Shown here: positions 26,707-35,570 of the stretch, piece by piece | Layout of the letters: the number at the start of each line of letters is the position of its first letter | Position numbering within the stretch: the stretch's first letter is position 1 | NCBI GenBank assembly: GCA_041749015.1 | Contig: JBGTCD010000039.1 | Coordinates: forward strand, 1-64,000 | Length of the DNA: 64,000 nucleotides | From: JBGTCD01 sp041749015 | Lineage (GTDB): Bacteria; Bacteroidota; Bacteroidia; Cytophagales; Cyclobacteriaceae | Direction: 5' to 3' | Position numbers and translations under genes: made by a program | Notes under the pieces: model-generated | What the model was told of the DNA's origin: nothing | The model's input: only the letters and a program-made list of their open reading frames with translations | Databases searched by the model: none

Positions 26707-28761
26707 ATGAAGAAAAAAACCATTATTCAAATCTCCACCTTTCTGGCGGCTATTGCCTGGATACTGGTCATCTTTACTGATTTATCTTTACTATTCAGCA
26801 CTACCAATAATTTAAAACCCGGCATAGGTGCTCAGGTACCGCTTGTGATGCTTTATGTCTTCATATTTGCCATTTTTTTCTTTTACCGGTACAGGATAGA
26901 AAAGGCCGAGAGTGTCAATTTTACTGATTTACTATGGCAGGTATTTGTTACCGGATTGGTCACCACCATCATTTCACTGCTTTTGCGACTGGTGGTATTG
27001 GTGCTGGGTACCTCCCAATTGACTATAAATCCCCTATTCCTGGATTTTATTTTCCTTACCAATCTGGGGCTCATGCTCAGTTTTATTATTGCCACGTTCA
27101 TGGTTTGGAAGCGATTGATCCTGTATCAAAAGTCCAAAAGGCTTTTAAATTTATGGGTAGTTTTTGAATATGGATTGCTGATTAGCCTGGTTTTAGACCT
27201 GGTTCCAATTGACCTTCCTGAATATGTACTTACCACTTTGAGAGTGGTCCTTATCCTTTTGGGTCTGGTGTTATCAGTCAATATGAAATGGGTGGCCTAT
27301 CTCAACTTCAGACAAAAGTGGAGAAGTCTATTACTCATATTTTTAGGGCTTTTTTATTTGGTCTATTTTTTCTGGTCGGTTTCCTCCGCTGCAGTAGACC
27401 TGAGTGCAAGGTCTGAGTATTTCCTCGATTTTTCTGACAGCACGTTTATCATTGCTACCGTGGCATTTGTTTTCATTTATGCCCTGTTCTCCCTTTTGGT
27501 AATACTTTTCAACCTCCCCACCAGCTCTGTATTTGAGCAAAAGCTTGAAGAGGTCGTAAATTTTCAAAGACTGAGCCAATCCATTCAAACAGAGCAGAGC
27601 GAGGAGCGGGTGTTTGATATTTTGCTGGAAACTGCGATGAGCACCGTCTTTGCGGATGCAGGATATCTGGAAATTCATCAGGATGATGGCAAATCTAAAT
27701 TTATAAAATCAAACATAGACCCCGAAGGGATTCTCAATTTTCAGGCATCGTTTCGTGAATGTAAGCTCAAAATAGTGAAGGAGCTTGGTTTGGACAAAAC
27801 CAAATATCAGAGTGCCATAAAAGGCAGCCCGTACAAATCCGTGCTATACTCGCCTATTTACATTAGAAATAACCCTGTCGCCGTTCTGGTTTTGCTCAAA
27901 GACGTAACGGATGGATTTAACAGGGAGATGACAAGAATCGTGGATACCTTCACCAACCAGGCAGGTATTTCAATCGAAAACTTCCGCCTCCTCCGGGATG
28001 CTTTGGAAAATGAGCGGTATAAGGAAACCATAAAAATTGCCAAAAAAGTACAAAAAAGCCTTTTGCCTGAAAAGCTAAATCACAATGAAGATTTTGAGAT
28101 AGCAGCTCTTTCGGAGGCCGCTGATGAGGTGGGAGGAGACTATTATGATACGATCAGGCTTGACCCTGATCGTGTGGTACTTATTATCGGGGATGTTTCC
28201 GGCAAGGGGACCTCTGCGGCATTTCAAATGTCACAGATGAAGGGGGTGTTTTTGAGCCTTGCCCAGCTAGACCCCTCTCCTGGTGATTTCATGATTTGGG
28301 CCAATAATGCCCTGAGCCTTTCTCTCGAAAAGAAATTCTTCATAACGGCATCTTACTTCATCATTGATCAAAAAGAAAAGAAAGTCACTTTTGCAAGAGC
28401 GGGCCATTGTCCTACCTTATTTTACTCAAAAAAAGATAATAAGGTCCTTACATTTAAAAGTAAAGGGCTCGGGCTGGGCATTCTTCGAAACGGTGAGTAC
28501 AAAAATTACGTTGAGGTAAATACCTATAAATACAACCCAAGCGATGTGCTTCTGATGTATACCGATGGTGTCACCGAGGCGCGCAACGAATCAGGCGAAG
28601 AGTTTGGTTTTGAAAGGCTTAAATCCTTTCTGGATAAGGCCAATGGTTACAGCCCGGATGAAATACGCGCCAACCTCGCAGAACAACTATTGAATTTTAC
28701 AGGCAAGGGCATCATCGATGATGATTATACCATGCTGGTGGTAAAATTCAGGGAGAATTAA
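26707..28761 (+). CDS. membrane GAF-PP2C (RsbU/SpoIIE-type) phosphatase
   Basis: 684 residues. About eight membrane helices fill residues 1-275, followed by a GAF-like sensor domain (about 290-440) and a SpoIIE/RsbU-type PP2C domain (about 455-684). The metal-binding phosphatase motifs are present: DEVGGDYYD, GDVSGKGTSA, FARAGHCP, YTDGVTEARN and DDYTMLVV. It should dephosphorylate a STAS-domain antagonist in response to a membrane or ligand signal. The STAS gene begins 16 bp downstream and an RsbW-like kinase follows, giving a complete partner-switching set. No sigma-B-type factor is present in the window. Confidence 0.92.
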   Translation: MKKKTIIQISTFLAAIAWILVIFTDLSLLFSTTNNLKPGIGAQVPLVMLYVFIFAIFFFYRYRIEKAESVNFTDLLWQVFVTGLVTTIISLLLRLVVLVLGTSQLTINPLFLDFIFLTNLGLMLSFIIATFMVWKRLILYQKSKRLLNLWVVFEYGLLISLVLDLVPIDLPEYVLTTLRVVLILLGLVLSVNMKWVAYLNFRQKWRSLLLIFLGLFYLVYFFWSVSSAAVDLSARSEYFLDFSDSTFIIATVAFVFIYALFSLLVILFNLPTSSVFEQKLEEVVNFQRLSQSIQTEQSEERVFDILLETAMSTVFADAGYLEIHQDDGKSKFIKSNIDPEGILNFQASFRECKLKIVKELGLDKTKYQSAIKGSPYKSVLYSPIYIRNNPVAVLVLLKDVTDGFNREMTRIVDTFTNQAGISIENFRLLRDALENERYKETIKIAKKVQKSLLPEKLNHNEDFEIAALSEAADEVGGDYYDTIRLDPDRVVLIIGDVSGKGTSAAFQMSQMKGVFLSLAQLDPSPGDFMIWANNALSLSLEKKFFITASYFIIDQKEKKVTFARAGHCPTLFYSKKDNKVLTFKSKGLGLGILRNGEYKNYVEVNTYKYNPSDVLLMYTDGVTEARNESGEEFGFERLKSFLDKANGYSPDEIRANLAEQLLNFTGKGIIDDDYTMLVVKFREN

Positions 28762-28777
28762 AAAAAATGATGTCATT

Positions 28778-29122
28778 ATGATAGCAATAAATTCAAAAAC
28801 TGAAGGCCTCATAGAATGGCTTACCCTTGTCGGGGAAGTTGATGCAAGCTCTTCAATAGAATTGGATAAGGCAATGGAAGCCTCCCTAAAAAATGGAACT
28901 AAAAAACTTTTGGTAAACTGTGAAGGCCTAGAGTATATATCCTCCGCGGGACTTGGGGTATTCATGTCCTATTTGGAGCCCTTCCGAAAGTCGGGTGTTC
29001 GAATGGTGATTTATGGCCTTAATGATAAGGTGATGAATGTATTTTCCATCCTTGGATTGGATGAATTAATAAAAATAGCTACAAATCAGGAAGATGCCCA
29101 AACCGTCATTGATCAAGCATAG
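28778..29122 (+). CDS. STAS-domain anti-anti-sigma-type antagonist
   Basis: 114 residues, a single STAS domain like RsbV/SpoIIAA. The phosphorylatable serine region is YISSAGLGVF near residue 55, preceded by LVNCEGLE. Phosphorylation by the next gene's kinase and dephosphorylation by the upstream PP2C protein would set its binding state. It overlaps the kinase gene by 29 bp, which implies coupled translation. Confidence 0.92.
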   Translation: MIAINSKTEGLIEWLTLVGEVDASSSIELDKAMEASLKNGTKKLLVNCEGLEYISSAGLGVFMSYLEPFRKSGVRMVIYGLNDKVMNVFSILGLDELIKIATNQEDAQTVIDQA

Positions 29123-29531
29123 TTACAAGGTATCCTGTGCCAAAGATAAGCTCAGAGAGATCAGGATTTTTGTTGAAAATTCCCTGAAAGATCATGTGCC
29201 TTCTGAGGTAGACAGAGCCAATATCATAATGGCTATTGATGAGGTATGTGCCAACCTCATTATTCATTCCAATAATTGCGACCCCGACAAAAACTTTGAG
29301 GTGATCATTGAAGTCGAGAAGGACAAAGAAATTATATTCCAGATCGTGGATCAGGGCGTTGGTTTCAATCTGGAACGATACCGGGAGCCCGACCTTAAAT
29401 ACCTAATGGCAGAACAGCGCAAAGGGGGTATGGGCCTCATGTTTGTAGTGCGGGTCATGGATGATGTCAAATTTACCACCCGCTCCAAAAAGAATATCTG
29501 CCGTCTGGTAAAAAGACTCAACGGGCAATAA
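29094..29531 (+). CDS. RsbW-like serine kinase / anti-sigma-type ATPase
   Basis: 145 residues with a GHKL ATPase fold: N box MAIDEVCANLIIHS, G1 box VDQGVGFN and G2 region GGMGLMFV. In partner switching the protein phosphorylates the STAS antagonist and binds an output protein, classically a sigma factor. The output here is unknown because Bacteroidota generally lack sigma-B; a secreted-system or diguanylate-type partner is possible. Its stop is 9 bp from the convergent 29541 gene. Confidence 0.9.
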   Translation: MPKPSLIKHSYKVSCAKDKLREIRIFVENSLKDHVPSEVDRANIIMAIDEVCANLIIHSNNCDPDKNFEVIIEVEKDKEIIFQIVDQGVGFNLERYREPDLKYLMAEQRKGGMGLMFVVRVMDDVKFTTRSKKNICRLVKRLNGQ

Positions 29532-29540
29532 TCGGGTTTT

Positions 29541-29969
29541 CTATAGCAGACCCCTGCCGCTCTGAATGATACTGACCACAATCAGCAGCAAGGCAATGCC
29601 ATTCCAAACAGCCAGCCTTTTAAATTTTCCCAAATCAGTAGGGGCTCTTTTGGAAAGGGACCTGGACACCGTGATCAGCACGATCGCAATCAGCATCATT
29701 GAGATATGTTCCACAGTCCAATATCTCAGATTGGCATTCTTCATCACACCTCCTTCAAACTGAACAAAAGGGCTGATAAAATACAGCCATAGCCCAAGGA
29801 TTAGCTGAAGATGCGCGGTTATTACCAGACCCAAACTGAGTTTATTGTCAATTCCGGAAAAGGACTTTTTACCTAACCATCCTATCAGGGCTTTGACGAT
29901 CACCACAATCAGCAAAGCCAATAGCACATATCTTAATAATGAATGGGTATGTAATAGTCCTGTGTACAT
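29541..29969 (-). CDS. 4-TM membrane protein, possibly cytochrome b-like
   Basis: 142 residues with four hydrophobic helices (about 10-30, 48-68, 85-107, 118-138). Histidines sit at helix edges: HTHSLLRY near the N terminus, TAHLQLILGLW in helix 2 and EHISMM in helix 3, a pattern compatible with haem b ligation. Similar small proteins in Bacteroidota are often labelled cytochrome B, but I cannot confirm haem binding. It lies 13 bp downstream of the PD40 protein and is probably co-transcribed with it. Confidence 0.7.
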   Translation of the reverse strand: MYTGLLHTHSLLRYVLLALLIVVIVKALIGWLGKKSFSGIDNKLSLGLVITAHLQLILGLWLYFISPFVQFEGGVMKNANLRYWTVEHISMMLIAIVLITVSRSLSKRAPTDLGKFKRLAVWNGIALLLIVVSIIQSGRGLL

Positions 29970-29982
29970 GGTTTTCTAGGAT

Positions 29983-31737
29983 TTAGTATACGCGAATATA
30001 CACCACTTTCCTTGCCGGATAATGAGATTGCTCTTCCTTTTTTTCATAGGCCTCCTGATCAGAGATGCTTTCAAAAGGAACAGGAGTATTGCGGGTACCC
30101 TTGATTGAAATAATTTCCTCTGGTATACCCACCTGAACCAGGCTGGTTCTCAGAGCCCCGGCCTCCTCCAGGGTATGGTCGTTATGGAAGGTCGGGTGGA
30201 TTTCCATAAGGGGTTCCCTTTTGATGAAGACCGTATCCGGCTCAACTATCATTGGGCTGTCATGAAGATCCAGTGAGTTTGCATCCGATACTGTCTCCGC
30301 AGAATCTGCCACTTCCAACGAATCTTTTGAAGGGTAAACCAGCTCAAAAGTATCGGGCTGCTCGATGTATAAAGTATCAAAAACCACCATTGTCATGTCG
30401 GGTTGCCTCGGCACTTCGTTCTCTCGGTAATCCAGCAAATGCACTCTTATCTCAAACTGCTTGTCCTGATTGGACCTGATCATCCTGGCCATTCGCCTCA
30501 ATTCATATACGGAATGCTCACTAATACTCCCCCCTTCCGGCTTGAAGCCTACCCCTGAGGAAAAATATTCTTTTCCCGCAGCAACTTTTTCTAATTCCAC
30601 CTCAAGGTTTTCCGCCAGAGAAAACCGTAACTCCTCTAGTGGGTACAATTTGGAATAGTACATGTAGGAGGCATCACTGGGCTCAATGGCAAGATCATAG
30701 ACCGTGCCTTCGGGCAGTACGGCAAAAAAGGTCCCATCTGGATTTGGGTTAGAATACCAAAACCGGTCTCTTAATGGCACGTCATGGACTCTGAAAAATG
30801 CCGGTATAGGCTCTTTAGTGTTTTTATCAACAATGGTACCTCTGATGTCAATGACCTTATCTGGCCGTTGGGCCTCAGGAATCAATACCCCTGCAACTTC
30901 AAAGGTTCTTTCCCCGCGTCTGTGAATGTAGGCATACAGCCCACGAGCTGGAATAGAAACATAGAGATCGTCATGCTCAGAATTAAGAAATGTCATGGGC
31001 ACAGGGTCGGTCCAGCCATCCAGAGTTTTACGGGTCTGGTAAAGATCAAGGCCCCCTTTTCCTCCTGGGAGTTCAGCTGCAAAGATCAGGGTTCGGCTGT
31101 CTGAAAGGATTTTAGGCATTTGGGCATTTCCGGTGTTGATCATTTCCGGAAGGGCTTCCGGCTCATCCCACATGCCTCTGGCTCCTCTTTTGGTCACCAT
31201 TATCTGGCATCCCTCAGCGGAAGTAGTGCTCATCCGCTGGCAACGCATAAAGTACATGATCTGACCGTCCGGGGTAATACTCGGGGCACCATCATGGAGC
31301 TGGGAATTGACCGGCATCCCTTCATTCACGGGCCTTGACCATTCTTTCCCATCCCAGGTACTGTACCAAATATCAAATCCGCCAACTCCTCCGCTTCGGT
31401 TCATAGTAGTGTAAAGGGTGTTGCCATCATGACTCAAGCCATAGCCCCCCTGAAAGTTAAGGTCGGCAATATTCACGGCAATTGGAAAATCTACGGGGTC
31501 ATCCCAGGCGCCAACAATTTTAGCTCTGCTGTAGGAAAGAATGAGTTTCTTATCCTCAGAGTAATCATTGAGGAATATCATAGTCCTCCCATCACCGGAA
31601 ACAAAGGGCGCAAAATTATTGATAGCACTGCGATTAATATTGGAAGGTATTCTTACTTCCGCAGGCTGGGCCCAGACATCACATGTGGCTCCCAAAAGAA
31701 TGGTCAGAAAGCTATATAAGATAATGTTATTTTTCAT
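29983..31737 (-). CDS. PD40 propeller protein with carboxypeptidase-like and OmpA-like C-terminal parts
   Basis: 584 residues from ATG 31737, which gives the signal peptide LTILLGATCDVWAQ; the frame extends 33 bp further without benefit. PD40/WD40-like blades fill about residues 25-285 (SHDGNTLYTTMNRSGG, PSITPDGQIMYFMRC, LSDSRTLIFAAELPGGKGG). A carboxypeptidase-regulatory-like segment follows (IRGTIVDKNTKEPIPAFFRV), then a region ending YPARKVVYIRVY that resembles a degenerate OmpA peptidoglycan-binding end. It is probably periplasmic or outer-membrane linked. It is divergent from the WD40-caspase gene with 130 bp between starts, so the two may be co-regulated. Confidence 0.75.
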   Translation of the reverse strand: MKNNIILYSFLTILLGATCDVWAQPAEVRIPSNINRSAINNFAPFVSGDGRTMIFLNDYSEDKKLILSYSRAKIVGAWDDPVDFPIAVNIADLNFQGGYGLSHDGNTLYTTMNRSGGVGGFDIWYSTWDGKEWSRPVNEGMPVNSQLHDGAPSITPDGQIMYFMRCQRMSTTSAEGCQIMVTKRGARGMWDEPEALPEMINTGNAQMPKILSDSRTLIFAAELPGGKGGLDLYQTRKTLDGWTDPVPMTFLNSEHDDLYVSIPARGLYAYIHRRGERTFEVAGVLIPEAQRPDKVIDIRGTIVDKNTKEPIPAFFRVHDVPLRDRFWYSNPNPDGTFFAVLPEGTVYDLAIEPSDASYMYYSKLYPLEELRFSLAENLEVELEKVAAGKEYFSSGVGFKPEGGSISEHSVYELRRMARMIRSNQDKQFEIRVHLLDYRENEVPRQPDMTMVVFDTLYIEQPDTFELVYPSKDSLEVADSAETVSDANSLDLHDSPMIVEPDTVFIKREPLMEIHPTFHNDHTLEEAGALRTSLVQVGIPEEIISIKGTRNTPVPFESISDQEAYEKKEEQSHYPARKVVYIRVY

Positions 31738-31867
31738 TTTCAGGTTTTTATCAAAAATGGCTATTAACAATTAAAAGTAATTAAAATTGGGTACTTCAAT
31801 CAACAAGTTGGCAAATTTCAGGCCGGAGCTTACCTTTATTTATGATTTAAATTGTAATTTGGTAAAC

Positions 31868-34800
31868 ATGCGGCACTCATTGATGATTATTTTTTTCCTT
31901 TTCTCGGGTATTTTGATAGCCCAGGAATTGGAGCTTGTGGTACAAAAAGGGCATAATGAGCCAGTAAAATCGATTGGTTTTAGCCCTGATGGAAAATTTT
32001 TGGTGACAGGCAGTCGGGATAAGACCGCCATCCTTTGGGAAGTCGCTACCGGTCGGGAGATCCGTACTTTTCACGGGCATGGGCATACCGTCACCGCCAT
32101 TACTTTTCATCCCACCAGAAGTCTGTTGTTTACCGGATCAGCAGATGAAAAAGTCTATGTGTGGGACTATAAAACCGGCAAAATGATCAAATCCTTTAAA
32201 GCACATGGCGACATTATCACCAGCATTGCTCTGGATGGCACTGGAACCAGGCTGGCTGTGGGGGGTTATGGTTTTTTTGCTGAGGTATGGGATTGGGAAA
32301 AAGGCGATAAGCTGGCATATTTTAAAGTGAATCCGGAAAAAGGTAATGGTACTGGCATTACCATGCGTTTTAGCCCCGATAATCAGTTTCTAGCTGTAGG
32401 TCAGGACAACCGGACCATTGAATTATACGATCCCAGGACATGGGAAAAGGTATTGGAAAATAAACCGGCCGAAGGTTGGTGCGGGGGTTGTGGTGGATAT
32501 CCTGCTTTTACCTCTGATAGCAAATCTGTTTACAATGTCAGAAATACCAATGCTATCGTAAAGTTGGATATCAAGGATGCCAAAGAAACTGAAATAGGCA
32601 ACACCATAAACAAGAGATTCCGGGGAAGTGCCCTAAGTCCTGATGATAAACAATTATATGCTTTCACCAGTGATTCTGTTTTTTGCTGGAATACCGCCAC
32701 TGGTAAAATACGCTATGCCATCAAGCCGGAGGTGGAAAACCGCCTCACCGAAATTTCTTTGTCGCCAAACGGAAAAGTTCTGGCACTTAGCAGTGATGAT
32801 GGTTCTGCGATCCTGCTCAATGCGCTATCGGGTGACCCGATCCGGAAATTGGAAGGATTGCTGCGAAAGGCAGACAAAGGCGGGCTTGATTATGACCCGA
32901 CCTCACGATGGGATTTTTACATTAGAAAATACGTCTCCGTACGCAATGATTTCAGCATCAGCCCGGATGGGCAGTTTCTACTAAAAGGTAAATCAGGCAC
33001 TACGGCAAGACTATGGAACATTCAAAGCGGAAAACTGGTACAGGAATTCAGGGGTCATGATAAGGCGGTGCTCTGCAATGCCTTTACCCATGATGGTAAA
33101 AAGGTGGTGACCGGTGGAGCCGACGGCACAGTAAGGCTCTGGGATGTGGAGACCGGATCGGAAATCCGCAGATTTAGGGGGCATCGGGATGTGGTTTTTT
33201 CTATAGATATACTTCCTGGCGATTCTCTGATGGTGACGGGAAGCTGGGATGGTTCGGCCCAGATTTGGGAGGTCAACACAGGGAAGCAGGTGACCGTGCT
33301 GACCCTACAAGAAAGCGCCCCATTCGATGCTCGTTTTACTAAAAATGGTCTCTATGTCATTGCCGCAGGTCTTGGAGAAGACCTCAAACTGTGGGAGCCT
33401 GATACCAAAAAAGAAGTCCGGCTGTTCACAGGCCATACTGACAAGGTACAGGAGATCGGGGTCGGCCCGGGACCACATCAGTTTTTTACCGCAGGCTGGG
33501 ACGGCACGGTAAGGGGATGGGATATGGGCACCGGACTGCAAAACATGAAGCTGCAGGCCCATGAGGGAGGTGCCCATACGGTCACCCTGAGTCCTGACGA
33601 AAAGCAACTGGCAACAGGCGGGGCTGATCGGATGGTGAAAATTTGGTCCCCTGAGGATGGAAGACTAATACAGACTTATGGACCTTTCCAATCGCCGGTA
33701 TCCATGGTGCGGTATACTCCAAACCAAAAATTCCTGATAGTGTCAGGAGATGACGGCTCCATCAGGATTATTGACCTGGAAAAAAATGAGGAGCTTTTTA
33801 CCATGATTTTCATTGGCAGAAATGATTGGATGGTCATCAACAGACAAGGGTATTTCTATGCTACTGATGCCGCGCTTAAAGAAATCGTATTTGTAAGGGG
33901 AGTGGAAAGTTTTCAGGTGGAGCAGTTTTTTGATACTTACTTCAGACCCGACCTCCTAAAGGAATCTTTCGGGGTTCGCGGAAGCGGGTCTAAATCCTTA
34001 ATTGAGCAATTACAAAAAAGCCCCCCTCCCAGGGTTACGATCCGATCCCCGCAATATGGCGAAAAAACCAGCGTAGGTGAGATGAAAATCATAGCTCAGG
34101 TGGAGGATAATGGCGGTGGTGTTGGTGATTTTCGAATCACACAAAATGGTAAGGTAGTGGACCCTCCAATTCAAAAAGGAGGCACAAAAAATCAGATCGA
34201 GTTTTTTGTGGATTTGGTACCAGGTTTAAATGAAATTGGCATTAGTGCCCAAAGTAAGGGAGGGATTTCCTCTGATCCGGCTGAGGTTTTGGTAGCCTAC
34301 CAGCAAAGGGAAAAATCTGCCAATCTTTACCTGTTTGCAATCGGGATTGATACCTACCGTAATCCATCTCTTAACCTAAATTTTGCTAAAGCTGATGCTG
34401 TTGCATTTGCAAGCACCATTAAAGAAAAATCTCCAAATCTTTTTGCCAATGTCCATCAGGTGATATTAGTAGATGAGCAAGCTACAAGGCAGGGTATTCT
34501 TTCACGGCTTGACTCCCTTTCCGGGGTTATAAATCCCGATGATGTATTTGTGTTTTACTTTGCCGGACATGGCTCTATGGTAGACAATGAATTTTACTTC
34601 ATTCCCACAGAAAATACCCGTCTTTACCAATCTGAAAAATTAAAAAAGGAAGCCATACCTGCTCTTGAGATGCAGGAATATTTTACCAGAATTAAGGCAC
34701 TGAAGCAAGTAGTAGTGATCGATGCCTGCCAGTCGGGGGGATCTGCCGAACTCCTGGCACAGCGCGGTGCTACTGAAGAAAAAGCTATGGCCCAACTGGC

Positions 34801-35074
34801 CCGAAGTGCCGGAATTCACGTTCTTTCTGCAGCCGGTAGTGAGCAGTTTGCTACCGAGTTTCAGGAACTAGGCCATGGGCTGTTTACCTATGTCTTGCTC
34901 CAGGCTCTCACCGGAAAAGCCGATGGATCGCCTAAAGATGGTAAGATTACTATTTATGAGCTCAAGTCTTATATTGATGACCAGGTGCCGGAGTTATCAC
35001 GACAATATAAGGGTAAAATGCAGTTTCCCTATACCTTTTCCAGGGGCCACGATTTTCCAATTTTGACGGATTAA
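31868..35074 (+). CDS. secreted WD40-repeat protein with C-terminal caspase (peptidase C14) domain
   Basis: 1068 residues from ATG 31868, which gives the signal peptide MIIFFLFSGILIAQ; the frame also opens at 31787 but those 27 residues precede the signal and are unlikely. Two runs of WD40 repeats (about 20-320 and 345-650) form propellers, for example GHDKAVLCNAFTHDGKKVV and GADGTVRLWDV. An Ig-like bridge leads to a caspase-fold domain (about 820-1060) with catalytic H901 in YFAGHGS and C954 in IDACQSGG, both intact. It should be a metacaspase/paracaspase-type cysteine protease acting outside the cytoplasm, an unusual place for this family. tspO follows 4 bp downstream. The substrate is unknown. 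Confidence 0.88.
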   Translation: MRHSLMIIFFLFSGILIAQELELVVQKGHNEPVKSIGFSPDGKFLVTGSRDKTAILWEVATGREIRTFHGHGHTVTAITFHPTRSLLFTGSADEKVYVWDYKTGKMIKSFKAHGDIITSIALDGTGTRLAVGGYGFFAEVWDWEKGDKLAYFKVNPEKGNGTGITMRFSPDNQFLAVGQDNRTIELYDPRTWEKVLENKPAEGWCGGCGGYPAFTSDSKSVYNVRNTNAIVKLDIKDAKETEIGNTINKRFRGSALSPDDKQLYAFTSDSVFCWNTATGKIRYAIKPEVENRLTEISLSPNGKVLALSSDDGSAILLNALSGDPIRKLEGLLRKADKGGLDYDPTSRWDFYIRKYVSVRNDFSISPDGQFLLKGKSGTTARLWNIQSGKLVQEFRGHDKAVLCNAFTHDGKKVVTGGADGTVRLWDVETGSEIRRFRGHRDVVFSIDILPGDSLMVTGSWDGSAQIWEVNTGKQVTVLTLQESAPFDARFTKNGLYVIAAGLGEDLKLWEPDTKKEVRLFTGHTDKVQEIGVGPGPHQFFTAGWDGTVRGWDMGTGLQNMKLQAHEGGAHTVTLSPDEKQLATGGADRMVKIWSPEDGRLIQTYGPFQSPVSMVRYTPNQKFLIVSGDDGSIRIIDLEKNEELFTMIFIGRNDWMVINRQGYFYATDAALKEIVFVRGVESFQVEQFFDTYFRPDLLKESFGVRGSGSKSLIEQLQKSPPPRVTIRSPQYGEKTSVGEMKIIAQVEDNGGGVGDFRITQNGKVVDPPIQKGGTKNQIEFFVDLVPGLNEIGISAQSKGGISSDPAEVLVAYQQREKSANLYLFAIGIDTYRNPSLNLNFAKADAVAFASTIKEKSPNLFANVHQVILVDEQATRQGILSRLDSLSGVINPDDVFVFYFAGHGSMVDNEFYFIPTENTRLYQSEKLKKEAIPALEMQEYFTRIKALKQVVVIDACQSGGSAELLAQRGATEEKAMAQLARSAGIHVLSAAGSEQFATEFQELGHGLFTYVLLQALTGKADGSPKDGKITIYELKSYIDDQVPELSRQYKGKMQFPYTFSRGHDFPILTD

Positions 35075-35078
35075 GCCT

Positions 35079-35546
35079 ATGCCCAATTACTTAAAACTAA
35101 TTATTTCCATCCTTTTATCGCTTTCAGCAGGTGCTCTCGGTGGGCTGGCTACCGCGTCTTCTGTAGGATCATGGTACGCCACTCTTGAAAAACCAGTCTT
35201 TAATCCGCCCTCCTGGCTGTTTGGCCCTGTTTGGACTCTGCTCTATATCATGATGGGTATTGCCTTATTCCTTATTTGGAGAATTAAGGATGCCCCCGGT
35301 AAAAAAAGGGCCATGATGTGGTTCTGGATTCAACTGATACTCAATGCCCTCTGGTCACCGGCTTTTTTTGGTTTAGAGTCACCGCTCTTAGGGCTGGTGA
35401 TCATTGTTCCGCTGTGGGTAGCCATTCTTATGACCATCAAGGCCTTCTATCCCATCAACAAATTGGCAGGCGGCTTACTCATCCCATATTTCCTATGGGT
35501 GAGTTTTGCCACCATACTCAATGCCAGTATTTGGTGGTTGAATTAA
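35079..35546 (+). CDS. tspO: TspO/MBR family tryptophan-rich sensory protein
   Basis: 155 residues with five membrane helices. Family motifs include WYATLEKPVFNPPSWLFGPVW (shown here as WY..L.KP.FNPP), LYIMMGIALFLIWR, LILNALWSPAFFG and FATILNASIWWLN. TspO proteins bind porphyrins or cholesterol-like ligands and modulate stress and tetrapyrrole metabolism. The start lies 4 bp after the WD40-caspase stop, so the two are probably co-transcribed, a pairing I do not recognise from the literature. It is convergent with icd (24-bp gap). Confidence 0.93.
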   Translation: MPNYLKLIISILLSLSAGALGGLATASSVGSWYATLEKPVFNPPSWLFGPVWTLLYIMMGIALFLIWRIKDAPGKKRAMMWFWIQLILNALWSPAFFGLESPLLGLVIIVPLWVAILMTIKAFYPINKLAGGLLIPYFLWVSFATILNASIWWLN

Positions 35547-35570
35547 GGGACTATCAAGAAAATATGAAGA

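Noticed and set aside
31787..31867. N-terminal extension of the WD40-caspase gene
   Set aside because: It would put 27 residues before a clear signal peptide starting at ATG 31868.
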